The notes under the pieces were generated by a model that was not told the DNA's origin, did no database searches, and saw only the letters and a program-made list of their open reading frames with translations. Position numbers and translations under genes: made by a program. Shown piece after piece: positions 7,880-15,616 of a stretch of DNA of 36,774 bases; the first letter of the stretch is position 1, and the number at the start of each line of letters is the position of its first letter. The stretch comes from Eubacterium sp. (lineage in GTDB: Bacteria > Bacillota_A > Clostridia > Lachnospirales > Lachnospiraceae), in the NCBI GenBank assembly GCA_023663915.1, contig JAMPGN010000012.1, positions 1 through 36,774 of the forward strand, given 5' to 3'.

Positions 7880-8956
7880 ATGAGCTATAAAATTTTGGCT
7901 GTAAATCCCGGTTCTACTTCAACCAAAATCGCAGTGTATGAGGATGAGAAGGAATTATTTTCCGAAACCGTTGTACACGACGAGGAGGAGTTAAAGAAAT
8001 ATGTGAAAGTGACCGATGAGTTTGAGATGCGCAAAAGCAACATTTTAAATTCACTGGAACGAAATAACATTAAACCGGAAGAACTTTCCGCAGTTGTAGG
8101 TCGCGGCGGCCAGTTGAAGCATATTCATGCAGGCGGTTATCTGGTAACAGAAGACTTGAAAAAGACTTTGAAAGGTCCGGATATTGTGGAGCATGCTTCT
8201 AATCTGGGCGGTCTGATTGCAGAAGCGATAGCATCGCCGGTTGGGATTCCTGCATATATTTATGATGCAGTCGGCTCGGATGAATTGACTGAGATTGCAA
8301 GAATTACCGGTATTCCGGAAATACGCAGGGAAAGCGCCTGCCATGTCTTAAATACAAAGGCAATGAGCCGGAAATACGCGCAGGAAAAGGGAAAAACCTA
8401 TCAGGATATCAATGTTTTGGTAGCGCATTTAGGAGGCGGTATTTCCATCAGCGCACACAGGAAAGGAAGGATCATCGATGTTATTACGGCGGACGGCGGT
8501 CCGTTTTCGCCGGAGCGTTCGGGGAGTGTTCCGCTGAACTATATTATTTCCATGTGTTACAGCGGCATTTACAATCGCCGTGAAATGACCAAAAAAATTG
8601 CAGGATTAGGCGGAATGAAAGCATACCTTGGTACTGCAAACTGCGTTGAAATTGAAAAGAGGATTGAAGCCGGCGACGAGTTAGCAAAGAAAGTATATGA
8701 AGCGCAGGCGTATCAGATCGCAAAAGGAATCGGGGAATTAGCGCCGGTTTTGAAAGGCGATATTGATGCCATTATTCTTACCGGCGGCGTGGCACATTCT
8801 AAGAAGCTGACCGGAATGATAGAAGAATACGTGCGGTTTATTGCGCCGGTTGTCGTTATGGCGGGCGAAAATGAACTGGAATCTCTCGCAGCCGGAGCTT
8901 TAAGAATTTTGAAGGGTGAGGAACAGGCGGAAGCGTTTGCAATCACCGAAGAGTAG
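7880..8956 (+). CDS. buk: Butyrate kinase-like acyl kinase
   Basis: A 358-residue ASKHA-fold kinase that makes ATP from an acyl phosphate, releasing the free acid. Visible motifs are the N-terminal phosphate loop NPGSTSTKIAVY (about residues 8-19), the VGRGG segment near 74-78, HLGGGISISAHRKGR (about 184-198), SPERSGSVP near 213-221, and the adenosine-site LTGGVAHSKKL (about 294-304). An in-frame upstream ATG at 7841 lies inside the previous gene; the ATG at 7880 has the strong AGAGGAGGG site 14 bases after the ptb stop, so I use it. Together with the transacylase it forms a substrate-level phosphorylation module. Confidence 0.93.
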   Translation: MSYKILAVNPGSTSTKIAVYEDEKELFSETVVHDEEELKKYVKVTDEFEMRKSNILNSLERNNIKPEELSAVVGRGGQLKHIHAGGYLVTEDLKKTLKGPDIVEHASNLGGLIAEAIASPVGIPAYIYDAVGSDELTEIARITGIPEIRRESACHVLNTKAMSRKYAQEKGKTYQDINVLVAHLGGGISISAHRKGRIIDVITADGGPFSPERSGSVPLNYIISMCYSGIYNRREMTKKIAGLGGMKAYLGTANCVEIEKRIEAGDELAKKVYEAQAYQIAKGIGELAPVLKGDIDAIILTGGVAHSKKLTGMIEEYVRFIAPVVVMAGENELESLAAGALRILKGEEQAEAFAITEE

Positions 8957-9008
8957 CGCAAAAGACTGAGAAACAGGTGAAATACAGGCTGGGGAAGGGG
9001 TTTAATTA

Positions 9009-10226
9009 TTGATTATGAAAATGAATCGTTGGTTTTATGCAGTGGTTGGGGTAATTGTACTTTTATTTTCCGGCCTTGTGTACGCCTGGAGCGTATTGGC
9101 GGCGCCGATTGCACGGTATTATACGGAGTGGAGCAGTGCGCAGTTATCGATGACATTTACGATATGCATGATGTTCTTCTGTCTGGGCGGTTTGTTTGCA
9201 GGTATTTTGTCCGGAAAGATTAATGTAAAAATTAATATGGTAATTTCGGCAGTTCTGTTTCTGGCAGGTTTTATCTTGGCATCAAGAGCGACTTCCCTGA
9301 TGCAGCTATATATCGGGTACGGCGCTCTGGCAGGAATGGGAGCGGGTTTTTCCTACAATACGGTAATGGGATCAATCAGTAAGTTTTTCCCGGATAAGCC
9401 GGGGTTGATTTCCGGTATTTTATTGATGGGTTTTGGAATGGGTAGTTTCTTGATTGGTAAGGTATATCAGGCGTATACCGGAGAGGGCGAAGCGTTCCGT
9501 ACTTCCTTTTTGTTCATGGGGATTCTGCTGTTTGTGGTAGTTCTGGCTTCTGCAGTATTTATCAGGAAACCGCTGCCTGAGGAATTGAAAGCCTATCAAA
9601 AGGAAACGAGCCGAAAAGAAGTGAAAAGCAGTGATGAGGGAGCAGATTTTACAACCTTACAGATGATAAAACGCAGTTCGTTCTGGCTGTACTTTGTGTG
9701 GGCAGTATTTTTAAGTGCGGCTGGATTGGCGCTGATTTCACAGGCCAGCGCGGTTGTCACCCAGGTAAATCCGGCGGCAGCGGCAGGTACAGTGTCTACG
9801 GTGGTAGGGCTTATTTCTATATTTAATGGATGCGGACGCGTTATTTTCGGCGGCATGTTTGACAAAATCGGACGCGTGAAAACAATGCTTGCGGATGAAG
9901 CGCTGTTTATTCTGGCATTGATACTCTTGGTATCCGCTGTGCTTCTGGGTAATTTCGTAGTGTTGATCGTTGCTTTTATTATTATGGGACTTGCATATGG
10001 CGGTGTGACACCAACCAATTCCGCTTATGTGAATGCTTTTTATGGAAAAACCAATTATTCGGTGAACTTTTCCATTATCAATATGAATCTTTTGATTGCT
10101 TCTTTTGGAAGTACGATTGCAGGAATACTGTATGATGCCAGCGGTTCCTATTTAAGCACATTTTTGTTTATGCTGGCGTTGGTAGTTGCAGGAAGCGTTT
10201 GTGCCGCGTTGATTAAGCGGCCGTAG
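9009..10226 (+). CDS. MFS transporter, oxalate/formate antiporter (OFA) type
   Basis: A 405-residue protein with about 12 hydrophobic segments. The N-terminus FYAVVGVIVLLFSGLVYAWS, the GYGALAGMGAGFSYNTV stretch near residue 107, and the central charged loop near 200-215 match the OFA group of the major facilitator superfamily, whose members move small carboxylates. The TTG at 9009 is spaced best from AAGGGG (8996-9001); ATG codons at 9015 and 9021 are alternatives and alter only the first few residues. Its location between the acyl kinase and other cluster genes suggests it imports the cluster substrate or exports the final acid, perhaps by exchange. Confidence 0.88.
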   Translation: MIMKMNRWFYAVVGVIVLLFSGLVYAWSVLAAPIARYYTEWSSAQLSMTFTICMMFFCLGGLFAGILSGKINVKINMVISAVLFLAGFILASRATSLMQLYIGYGALAGMGAGFSYNTVMGSISKFFPDKPGLISGILLMGFGMGSFLIGKVYQAYTGEGEAFRTSFLFMGILLFVVVLASAVFIRKPLPEELKAYQKETSRKEVKSSDEGADFTTLQMIKRSSFWLYFVWAVFLSAAGLALISQASAVVTQVNPAAAAGTVSTVVGLISIFNGCGRVIFGGMFDKIGRVKTMLADEALFILALILLVSAVLLGNFVVLIVAFIIMGLAYGGVTPTNSAYVNAFYGKTNYSVNFSIINMNLLIASFGSTIAGILYDASGSYLSTFLFMLALVVAGSVCAALIKRP

Positions 10227-10246
10227 CCTAAAGGGATAGATGGCAG

Positions 10247-10678
10247 ATGACAAAGGAACAGTTTTTCAAATGGAATATCATTACAAATATATGTATGGCT
10301 TTGTCAATTAATACGGCAGCGACTATATTGGCAGGCGGAGATACGGTTGCCGGATGGGTTACGGGATGCTGCCAGGCATTTACCATTAATACAGTGGCGG
10401 CTATCATTCTTCCGGTAGGCAGAATAGGCAAGTGGTTTGCGGAAGATATTTGTAAGTCAGAACCCGGAAAGTTCGTGGAATTTATTGCGCGTAATTTCAT
10501 CATCAATGCAATTTATGTTACGATTGTCAGCTTTTGCATAGCACTGATTCATGTCGGAATCGTTCCGGAAGTAGTCGGAATCTGGTGGGAAACCTATCTT
10601 GTGCTCCATATTGTTGGATTTCTTACAAGTTTGGTTATTGAAAAACCGGTGGCGTATGTCGTTTCCATTATGAAATAG
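10247..10678 (+). CDS. Small four-helix membrane protein, DUF2798-like
   Basis: A 143-residue integral membrane protein with four hydrophobic segments in two similar halves, about residues 8-70 and 80-140. Both halves place a polar-flanked helix pair before a G-x-W or V-x-I-W stretch. The appearance is that of a duplicated DUF2798-type unit, though I hold that name loosely. It starts 20 bases after the MFS gene, so it may assist that carrier or be an accessory membrane component of the pathway. No enzymatic motif is visible. Confidence 0.6.
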   Translation: MTKEQFFKWNIITNICMALSINTAATILAGGDTVAGWVTGCCQAFTINTVAAIILPVGRIGKWFAEDICKSEPGKFVEFIARNFIINAIYVTIVSFCIALIHVGIVPEVVGIWWETYLVLHIVGFLTSLVIEKPVAYVVSIMK

Positions 10679-10838
10679 ATGTAAAATGGAACAGTTGAAG
10701 CAGTTTGGCACGTCTACGTGCGGATTGTGGAAAGATGGTTTCAATAGGTAAATGGCGGAACCAGAAGTCATGAAAAGCTCTGTTGGCTTAGGCGGTTTCG
10801 CACGATTTATAAATACAAAATATTAAGGAGGAAGTTAC

Positions 10839-11783
10839 ATGAAAATTTTAGGTATTTCTTCAGGAACATTGAATGGTGCAAATGATTCAATGTGTAAGGA
10901 AGGGTTAATGGGGGCTCAGGAAGCAGGTGCGGAAATTGAATTTATCAATGTACACAAGCTGGACATTAAGCACTGTACAGGATGTATCGCCTGCGTGAAA
11001 GCGCTTATGAGCGGTAGAGGCCGTATCTGTGCACTGAAAGATGATTTCCTTTGGCTGCTGAACAAAATGCTGGACGCGGATGGAATCTTGATGGTTTCTC
11101 CTATTTTCGAGAATGGCGTTCCGGGAATTATACATACCATAACTGACCGTTTCGGACCTTCCATGGATCGTGGCAACCTCACGATTGCAGATGAGCTGAA
11201 TAAGAAAGCAGGTGGTCCTGGTATTGACCCTCGTTTCCTGAAGGATAAAGTTATTTCTTATATGGCTGTCGGCGGTTCTGACTGGGGATCTCTGGTACAG
11301 ATGGATCATGGCATGCTGGCAATGACCCCGATGTGGAAGATTATCGACAATGATAAATTCCAGTGGTCAAAGACCATCCTGATGGATGATGAAGCTCTTG
11401 CAAGAGCACATCAGATCGGTATAAATTTGGCAAATGCTGCGAAAGATATTCCGAATGCAACATGGCAGGGCCCGGAAGGTGTATGTCCGCACTGCCATAC
11501 AAATAACTTCTACATCGAACCCGGCACGACTCATGCAATCTGCGGTCTGTGCGGTATGGAGGGCGAATTGGAAGTATCGGATGGAAAGATTGTCATCAAC
11601 TATCCGGAAGAGCAGTATGCATTGGCTCATGACACCATGTCCGGCAAGATGAAACATGGCGAGGATATTCAGTATAATGAAGGTCGTCTGGCTGAACTTC
11701 AGAAAAACAGCGAGGAGTTCAAGGCTCGTAAGGCAAAATACAGAGACTTTATCCAGCCGTCAGTTCCTGCTAAAGAGGCATAA
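10839..11783 (+). CDS. Flavodoxin-fold NADPH/FMN reductase-like protein with Fe-S motif and zinc ribbon
   Basis: A 314-residue protein. Residues 1-200 form a flavodoxin-like domain; ISSGTLNGANDSM near 6-18 would be the FMN phosphate loop. Cysteines C46, C49, C52 and C64 make a CX2CX2CX11C arrangement close to that of iron-sulfur flavoproteins. A second cysteine set, C216-x2-C219 and C235-x2-C238, forms a rubredoxin-like or zinc-ribbon domain, followed by a charged tail. Such a chain could take electrons from reduced ferredoxin or NAD(P)H and reduce the cluster substrate. It starts after a 160-base gap from a strong TAAGGAGGAAG site, and a terminator follows, making it the last gene of the cluster. 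Two-domain architecture makes a simple azoreductase unlikely. Confidence 0.75.
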   Translation: MKILGISSGTLNGANDSMCKEGLMGAQEAGAEIEFINVHKLDIKHCTGCIACVKALMSGRGRICALKDDFLWLLNKMLDADGILMVSPIFENGVPGIIHTITDRFGPSMDRGNLTIADELNKKAGGPGIDPRFLKDKVISYMAVGGSDWGSLVQMDHGMLAMTPMWKIIDNDKFQWSKTILMDDEALARAHQIGINLANAAKDIPNATWQGPEGVCPHCHTNNFYIEPGTTHAICGLCGMEGELEVSDGKIVINYPEEQYALAHDTMSGKMKHGEDIQYNEGRLAELQKNSEEFKARKAKYRDFIQPSVPAKEA

Positions 11784-11813
11784 AATTTTTCACAAAAAGC
11801 ATAAAATAAGATT

Positions 11814-11850
11814 GGGAAACGTTCTTTCTTGGGGACGTTTCCCTATTTTT
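11814..11850 (+). terminator. Terminator closing the catabolic cluster
   Basis: GGGAAACGT (11814-11822) pairs perfectly with ACGTTTCCC (11835-11843), followed by TATTTTT. This is a strong intrinsic terminator 30 bases after the flavoprotein gene. Confidence 0.9.
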
Positions 11851-11916
11851 ACTTTTAGATATTGGGAACCAGAAGGTGGATTTCTTCGCTTTTTTTTGGA
11901 AAAAAGCAGAAAAAAC

Positions 11917-11945
11917 TTAACAGATAGTGAAAAATATTATATACT
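11917..11945 (+). promoter_or_regulatory. Promoter of the aminotransferase gene
   Basis: TTAACA (11917-11922), 17 bases, TATACT (11940-11945). It follows the cluster terminator and sits 54 bases before the chosen start, so the aminotransferase is transcribed separately from the cluster. Confidence 0.7.
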
Positions 11946-11998
11946 TAGCTTTGGATTATAGTTGGGTTCTGGGTTTCATAAAGGGAAAGGGCAGGAAA

Positions 11999-13192
11999 AT
12001 GATATCAAAACAATATAAGGATATGTTGAGCAACAAGCTGATTATCCGGCAGTTTTCGGAGTTTGCAATAGCCAGAGGAGCGGAAATAGGATATGAAAAT
12101 GTGTTTGATTATAGCATAGGGAATCCTTCGGTTGCTCCGCCGCAGAAATTTACAGATACAATGATTCATTTGCTGCAGAGCAGTAACTCCATAGAATTGC
12201 ATGGTTACAGCCAGACTTTAGGTATTCCGGCGGTTCGGCAGAAAGTAGCCGACTATCTGAACAAGCGTTTTGACATGGATTATACGCGGGATCACATTTT
12301 TATGTCTACGGGGGCAGCCGGAGCTGTTGCACATGCGCTTAGGTGCGTGACAGCGCCGGGGGATGAGGTATTGATTTTTGCGCCCTTTTTTGCAGAATAT
12401 TGGTCCTATGTAAATTTAAGCGGGGCAGTTATGAAGGTGGTGCCCGCCGATTTGGAATGTTTTCAGCTTAATTTTGAAGCTTTTGAGGAAATGTTGACAG
12501 AAAAGGTTACGGCGGTTATGATCAATACGCCCAATAACCCTTCGGGAACTGTCTATACGTCAAAAACGCTTCAAAAACTGGCGGATATTATGACTGCAAA
12601 GGAAGAAGAATATGGGCATGATATTTTTCTTATTTCGGACGAACCATACAGGGAAATTGTGTTTGCCGGGACGGAGGCGCCGTATGCGACCAAATTTTAT
12701 CCGAATTCTATTTCCTGTTATTCTTTTTCAAAATCCTTGTCTATACCAGGGGAAAGGCTTGGCTATGTAGCGGTGAATCCTGCAGCCAGAGGCGGGGAGT
12801 ACATTGCGGATATGTGCGGACAGGTTTCGCGGGGCATGGGGCATAATTGTCCGCCGTCCATCATCCAGCTTGCAGCGGCGGAATGTCTGGATATTACATC
12901 GGATCTTTCTGTGTATGAGATTAATATGAACATCCTATATAAGGAGCTTATTTCTCTCGGTTTTGAGTGCGTGAAGCCCGGAGGTACTTTTTACATGTTT
13001 CCGAAGTCGCCGGAAGAAGATGCGATTGCCTTTTGCGAGAAAGCAAAGAAGTACGATTTGGTTTTGGTTCCAAGTGATGATTTTGGCGTACAGGGGTATT
13101 TTAGAATAGCGTATTGTATTGATACAGAAAAAGTGGAACGTTCTCTGGAAGCATTCCGAAATCTGGTTAAAGATGAACATTATTTTGCGTAA
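11999..13192 (+). CDS. PLP-dependent aminotransferase, class I/II
   Basis: A 397-residue fold-type I aminotransferase. Visible motifs: NTPNNPSG (176-183), SDEPYREI (213-220), and the Schiff-base lysine K245 in SFSKSL, followed by GERLGYVAV. The family transfers an amino group from an amino acid to a 2-oxoacid, usually 2-oxoglutarate. An in-frame ATG at 11927 would overlap the promoter, so the ATG at 11999 is preferred; its ribosome site (AAGGGCAGGAAA) is close but usable. It lies beside a 2-oxoacid oxidoreductase cluster and could supply its 2-oxoacid, yet the intervening terminator and promoter argue for separate control. Specificity (aspartate, aromatic or branched chain) is not clear. Confidence 0.88.
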   Translation: MISKQYKDMLSNKLIIRQFSEFAIARGAEIGYENVFDYSIGNPSVAPPQKFTDTMIHLLQSSNSIELHGYSQTLGIPAVRQKVADYLNKRFDMDYTRDHIFMSTGAAGAVAHALRCVTAPGDEVLIFAPFFAEYWSYVNLSGAVMKVVPADLECFQLNFEAFEEMLTEKVTAVMINTPNNPSGTVYTSKTLQKLADIMTAKEEEYGHDIFLISDEPYREIVFAGTEAPYATKFYPNSISCYSFSKSLSIPGERLGYVAVNPAARGGEYIADMCGQVSRGMGHNCPPSIIQLAAAECLDITSDLSVYEINMNILYKELISLGFECVKPGGTFYMFPKSPEEDAIAFCEKAKKYDLVLVPSDDFGVQGYFRIAYCIDTEKVERSLEAFRNLVKDEHYFA

Positions 13193-13235
13193 AATGAAAA
13201 GAGAAGTGTAGTTTTATAGAAATCATGTAATGTTG

Positions 13236-13272
13236 TCCGCAGGATAGACATAGGTCTATTCTGCGGATTTTC
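13236..13272 (+). terminator. Terminator after the aminotransferase gene
   Basis: A 14-bp stem with one G-T pair, 13236-13249 with 13254-13267, closes on the loop ATAG and is followed by TTTTC. It isolates the aminotransferase from uvrB. Confidence 0.85.
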
Positions 13273-13297
13273 AATAAGAAAGAGAGACACAGGGAAA

Positions 13298-13311
13298 AGA
13301 ACAAAAGTTCG
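13298..13311 (+). promoter_or_regulatory. LexA (SOS) box upstream of uvrB
   Basis: AGAACAAAAGTTCG contains the perfect half-sites GAAC-N4-GTTC and matches the Gram-positive LexA/DinR consensus closely (CGAACATATGTTCG type). It lies just before the uvrB promoter, so uvrB, and perhaps uvrA after it, should be damage-inducible. Confidence 0.85.
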
Positions 13312-13321
13312 ATTTTACATC

Positions 13322-13350
13322 TATACAAATTCAGAGGTTTGTGGTAAGAT
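13322..13350 (+). promoter_or_regulatory. uvrB promoter
   Basis: TATACA (13322-13327), a 17-base spacer and TAAGAT (13345-13350). The SOS box ends 10 bases upstream of the -35 element. The leader of about 125 bases contains a small hairpin (13369-13375 with 13387-13393). Confidence 0.55.
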
Positions 13351-13480
13351 AATTAGACACGTTTCGGCCTGTTTTGTTCATTTCAGAAAACAGAATACTC
13401 GTCACGACGAAAAGGGCTTATAGTAATCATTTTTGGGTATGAAAATGCAAAGCAGAGCTTCGCATAGGAGGTGAAAATTC

Positions 13481-15496
13481 GTGCAAAATTTTTCTGCGAA
13501 AAATGAACAAAATATCTTCAAATTACACAGCGAATACCAGCCCACCGGCGACCAGCCTCAGGCGATTGAAGCGTTAGTGGAAGGTTTTCAGAACGGCAAC
13601 CAGTTTCAGACGCTACTAGGTGTTACCGGTTCTGGCAAGACATTTACCATGGCAAATATCATACAGGCGCTCAATAAGCCGACGCTTGTGATCGCCCACA
13701 ACAAGACCTTGGCTGCACAGCTCTACGGCGAGTTCAAAGAATTTTTCCCGGAAAATGCAGTAGAGTATTTTGTCTCTTACTACGACTACTATCAGCCTGA
13801 GGCATATGTGCCCTCGACGGACACTTATATTGCCAAAGATTCCTCTATCAACGACGAGATTGACAAGCTAAGGTTATCTGCCACAGCATCTTTGACAGAG
13901 CGCAGAGATGTGGTAGTGGTGGCGAGTGTATCCTGTATTTACGGTCTGGGAAGTCCGGAGGAATACGCGGGTATGAGTATGTCCTTGCGTCCCGGTATGC
14001 CAAAGGACCGCGATGACGTGATACGGGGGCTGATTGAGATGCAATATGACCGCAACGATATGGATATGGAACGTTGCTGCTTCCGCGTTCGCGGCGATGT
14101 GGTGGAGGTTTATCCCGCGCAGGGCGGCGACTATCTGATCCGTATCGAGTTTTTCGGAGACGAGATAGACCGTATTGCGCAGACGGATCCGCTGACAGGT
14201 CAGGTTCACGCGACGTTGGAGCACGTGATGATCTATCCGGCATCCCACTATGTTGTCCCACAGGAGAAGATCAACATTGCCTGCAAGGAAATTGAGAAGG
14301 AGTTGGAACAGCGAATCAAGTATTTTAAAGGGGAGGACAAGCTGTTAGAGGCGCAGCGTATTTCGGAGAGGACGAATTTCGATGTCGAGATGCTGCGGGA
14401 GACGGGGTTCTGTTCCGGAATAGAGAATTATTCGCGCCATCTGAACGGCATGGCGGAGGGAGAACCGCCGTTTACCCTGTTAGATTATTTTAAAGACGAT
14501 TTTCTGATTATTATAGACGAGTCGCACATGACGATTCCACAGATACGGGGGATGTTCGCGGGAGATAGATCGCGTAAGAACACATTGGTTGATTACGGAT
14601 TCCGTCTGCCCTCCGCGTTGGACAACCGGCCGCTTAATTTTCAAGAGTTTGAGCAGCATATCGATCAGATGCTTTTCGTGTCCGCGACTCCGTCTGACTA
14701 CGAGGCGGAGCATGAACTGTTCCGCACGGAGCAGATCATTCGTCCGACCGGACTGCTTGATCCGGAAGTGGAAGTGCGTCCCGTGGAGGGACAAATTGAC
14801 GATCTGATTTCGGAAGTCAATAAAGAGGTGGCGAAACACCACAAAGTACTGGTGACAACGCTCACAAAGCGCATGGCGGAAGACCTGACGGATTATATGA
14901 AAGAGGTGGATGTGCGCGTCAAGTACCTGCATTCCGATATCGATACGTTAGAGCGCGCGGAGATCATACGCGATATGCGTCTGGATGTGTTTGATGTGCT
15001 TGTAGGCATCAACTTACTCAGAGAAGGATTGGATATACCGGAGATTTCACTTGTGGCGATTCTCGATGCGGATAAGGAAGGATTTCTGCGGTCGGAGACT
15101 TCGCTGATTCAGACGATTGGGCGTGCCGCGCGTAACGCGGAAGGACATGTCATCATGTATGCGGACAATATGACGGATTCCATGCACGCTGCAATCACGG
15201 AGACGAACAGGAGGCGCGAGATACAGCAGAGATACAATGAGGAGCACGGCATCACGCCGCAGACGATTCAGAAGGCGGTCCGCGACCTTATCAGCATTTC
15301 CAAGACAATCGAGAAAGAGACGATGCGTTTCGAGAAAGATCCGGAATCCATGAGCAGGCAGGAGCTAGAGAAGCTGATCAAAGATGTGGAGAAGCAGATG
15401 AAGAAAGCAGCGTCGGACTTAAACTTCGAGGCGGCGGCAGAGCTGCGTGACCGCATGACGGATCTGAAAGGCAAATTGAGAGATTTTGATAAGTGA
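13481..15496 (+). CDS. uvrB: UvrABC system protein B (excision repair helicase)
   Basis: A 671-residue UvrB, close to the family length of about 660. The Walker A motif [10 protein letters not shown] is near residue 48, and [24 protein letters not shown] residues near 88-110 form the beta-hairpin that inserts between DNA strands. DESHMT-type Walker B lies near 345, and SATPSDYE near 404. The C-terminal UVR motif (about 625-660) binds UvrA and UvrC. UvrB is loaded by UvrA at lesions in nucleotide excision repair. The GTG at 13481 is preferred because the TAGGAGGTGAA site is ideally placed. It has its own SOS-controlled promoter; uvrA follows after 120 bases. Confidence 0.98.
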   Translation: MQNFSAKNEQNIFKLHSEYQPTGDQPQAIEALVEGFQNGNQFQTLLGVTGSGKTFTMANIIQALNKPTLVIAHNKTLAAQLYGEFKEFFPENAVEYFVSYYDYYQPEAYVPSTDTYIAKDSSINDEIDKLRLSATASLTERRDVVVVASVSCIYGLGSPEEYAGMSMSLRPGMPKDRDDVIRGLIEMQYDRNDMDMERCCFRVRGDVVEVYPAQGGDYLIRIEFFGDEIDRIAQTDPLTGQVHATLEHVMIYPASHYVVPQEKINIACKEIEKELEQRIKYFKGEDKLLEAQRISERTNFDVEMLRETGFCSGIENYSRHLNGMAEGEPPFTLLDYFKDDFLIIIDESHMTIPQIRGMFAGDRSRKNTLVDYGFRLPSALDNRPLNFQEFEQHIDQMLFVSATPSDYEAEHELFRTEQIIRPTGLLDPEVEVRPVEGQIDDLISEVNKEVAKHHKVLVTTLTKRMAEDLTDYMKEVDVRVKYLHSDIDTLERAEIIRDMRLDVFDVLVGINLLREGLDIPEISLVAILDADKEGFLRSETSLIQTIGRAARNAEGHVIMYADNMTDSMHAAITETNRRREIQQRYNEEHGITPQTIQKAVRDLISISKTIEKETMRFEKDPESMSRQELEKLIKDVEKQMKKAASDLNFEAAAELRDRMTDLKGKLRDFDK

Positions 15497-15616
15497 TAAG
15501 AAGTGTATGGATTCGGTACTTTGCAGGACGGAATTGTGAAGGTCAGAATGCGAATGATTGCGTGCGAAGTTTGAACATATATACGGCTTAACAGGTTTAC
15601 AAAAATGGAGGAAGAT

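Noticed and set aside
10708..10721. GCACG-TCTA-CGTGC hairpin before the flavoprotein gene
   Set aside because: Five pairs, no T-run; too short to interpret.
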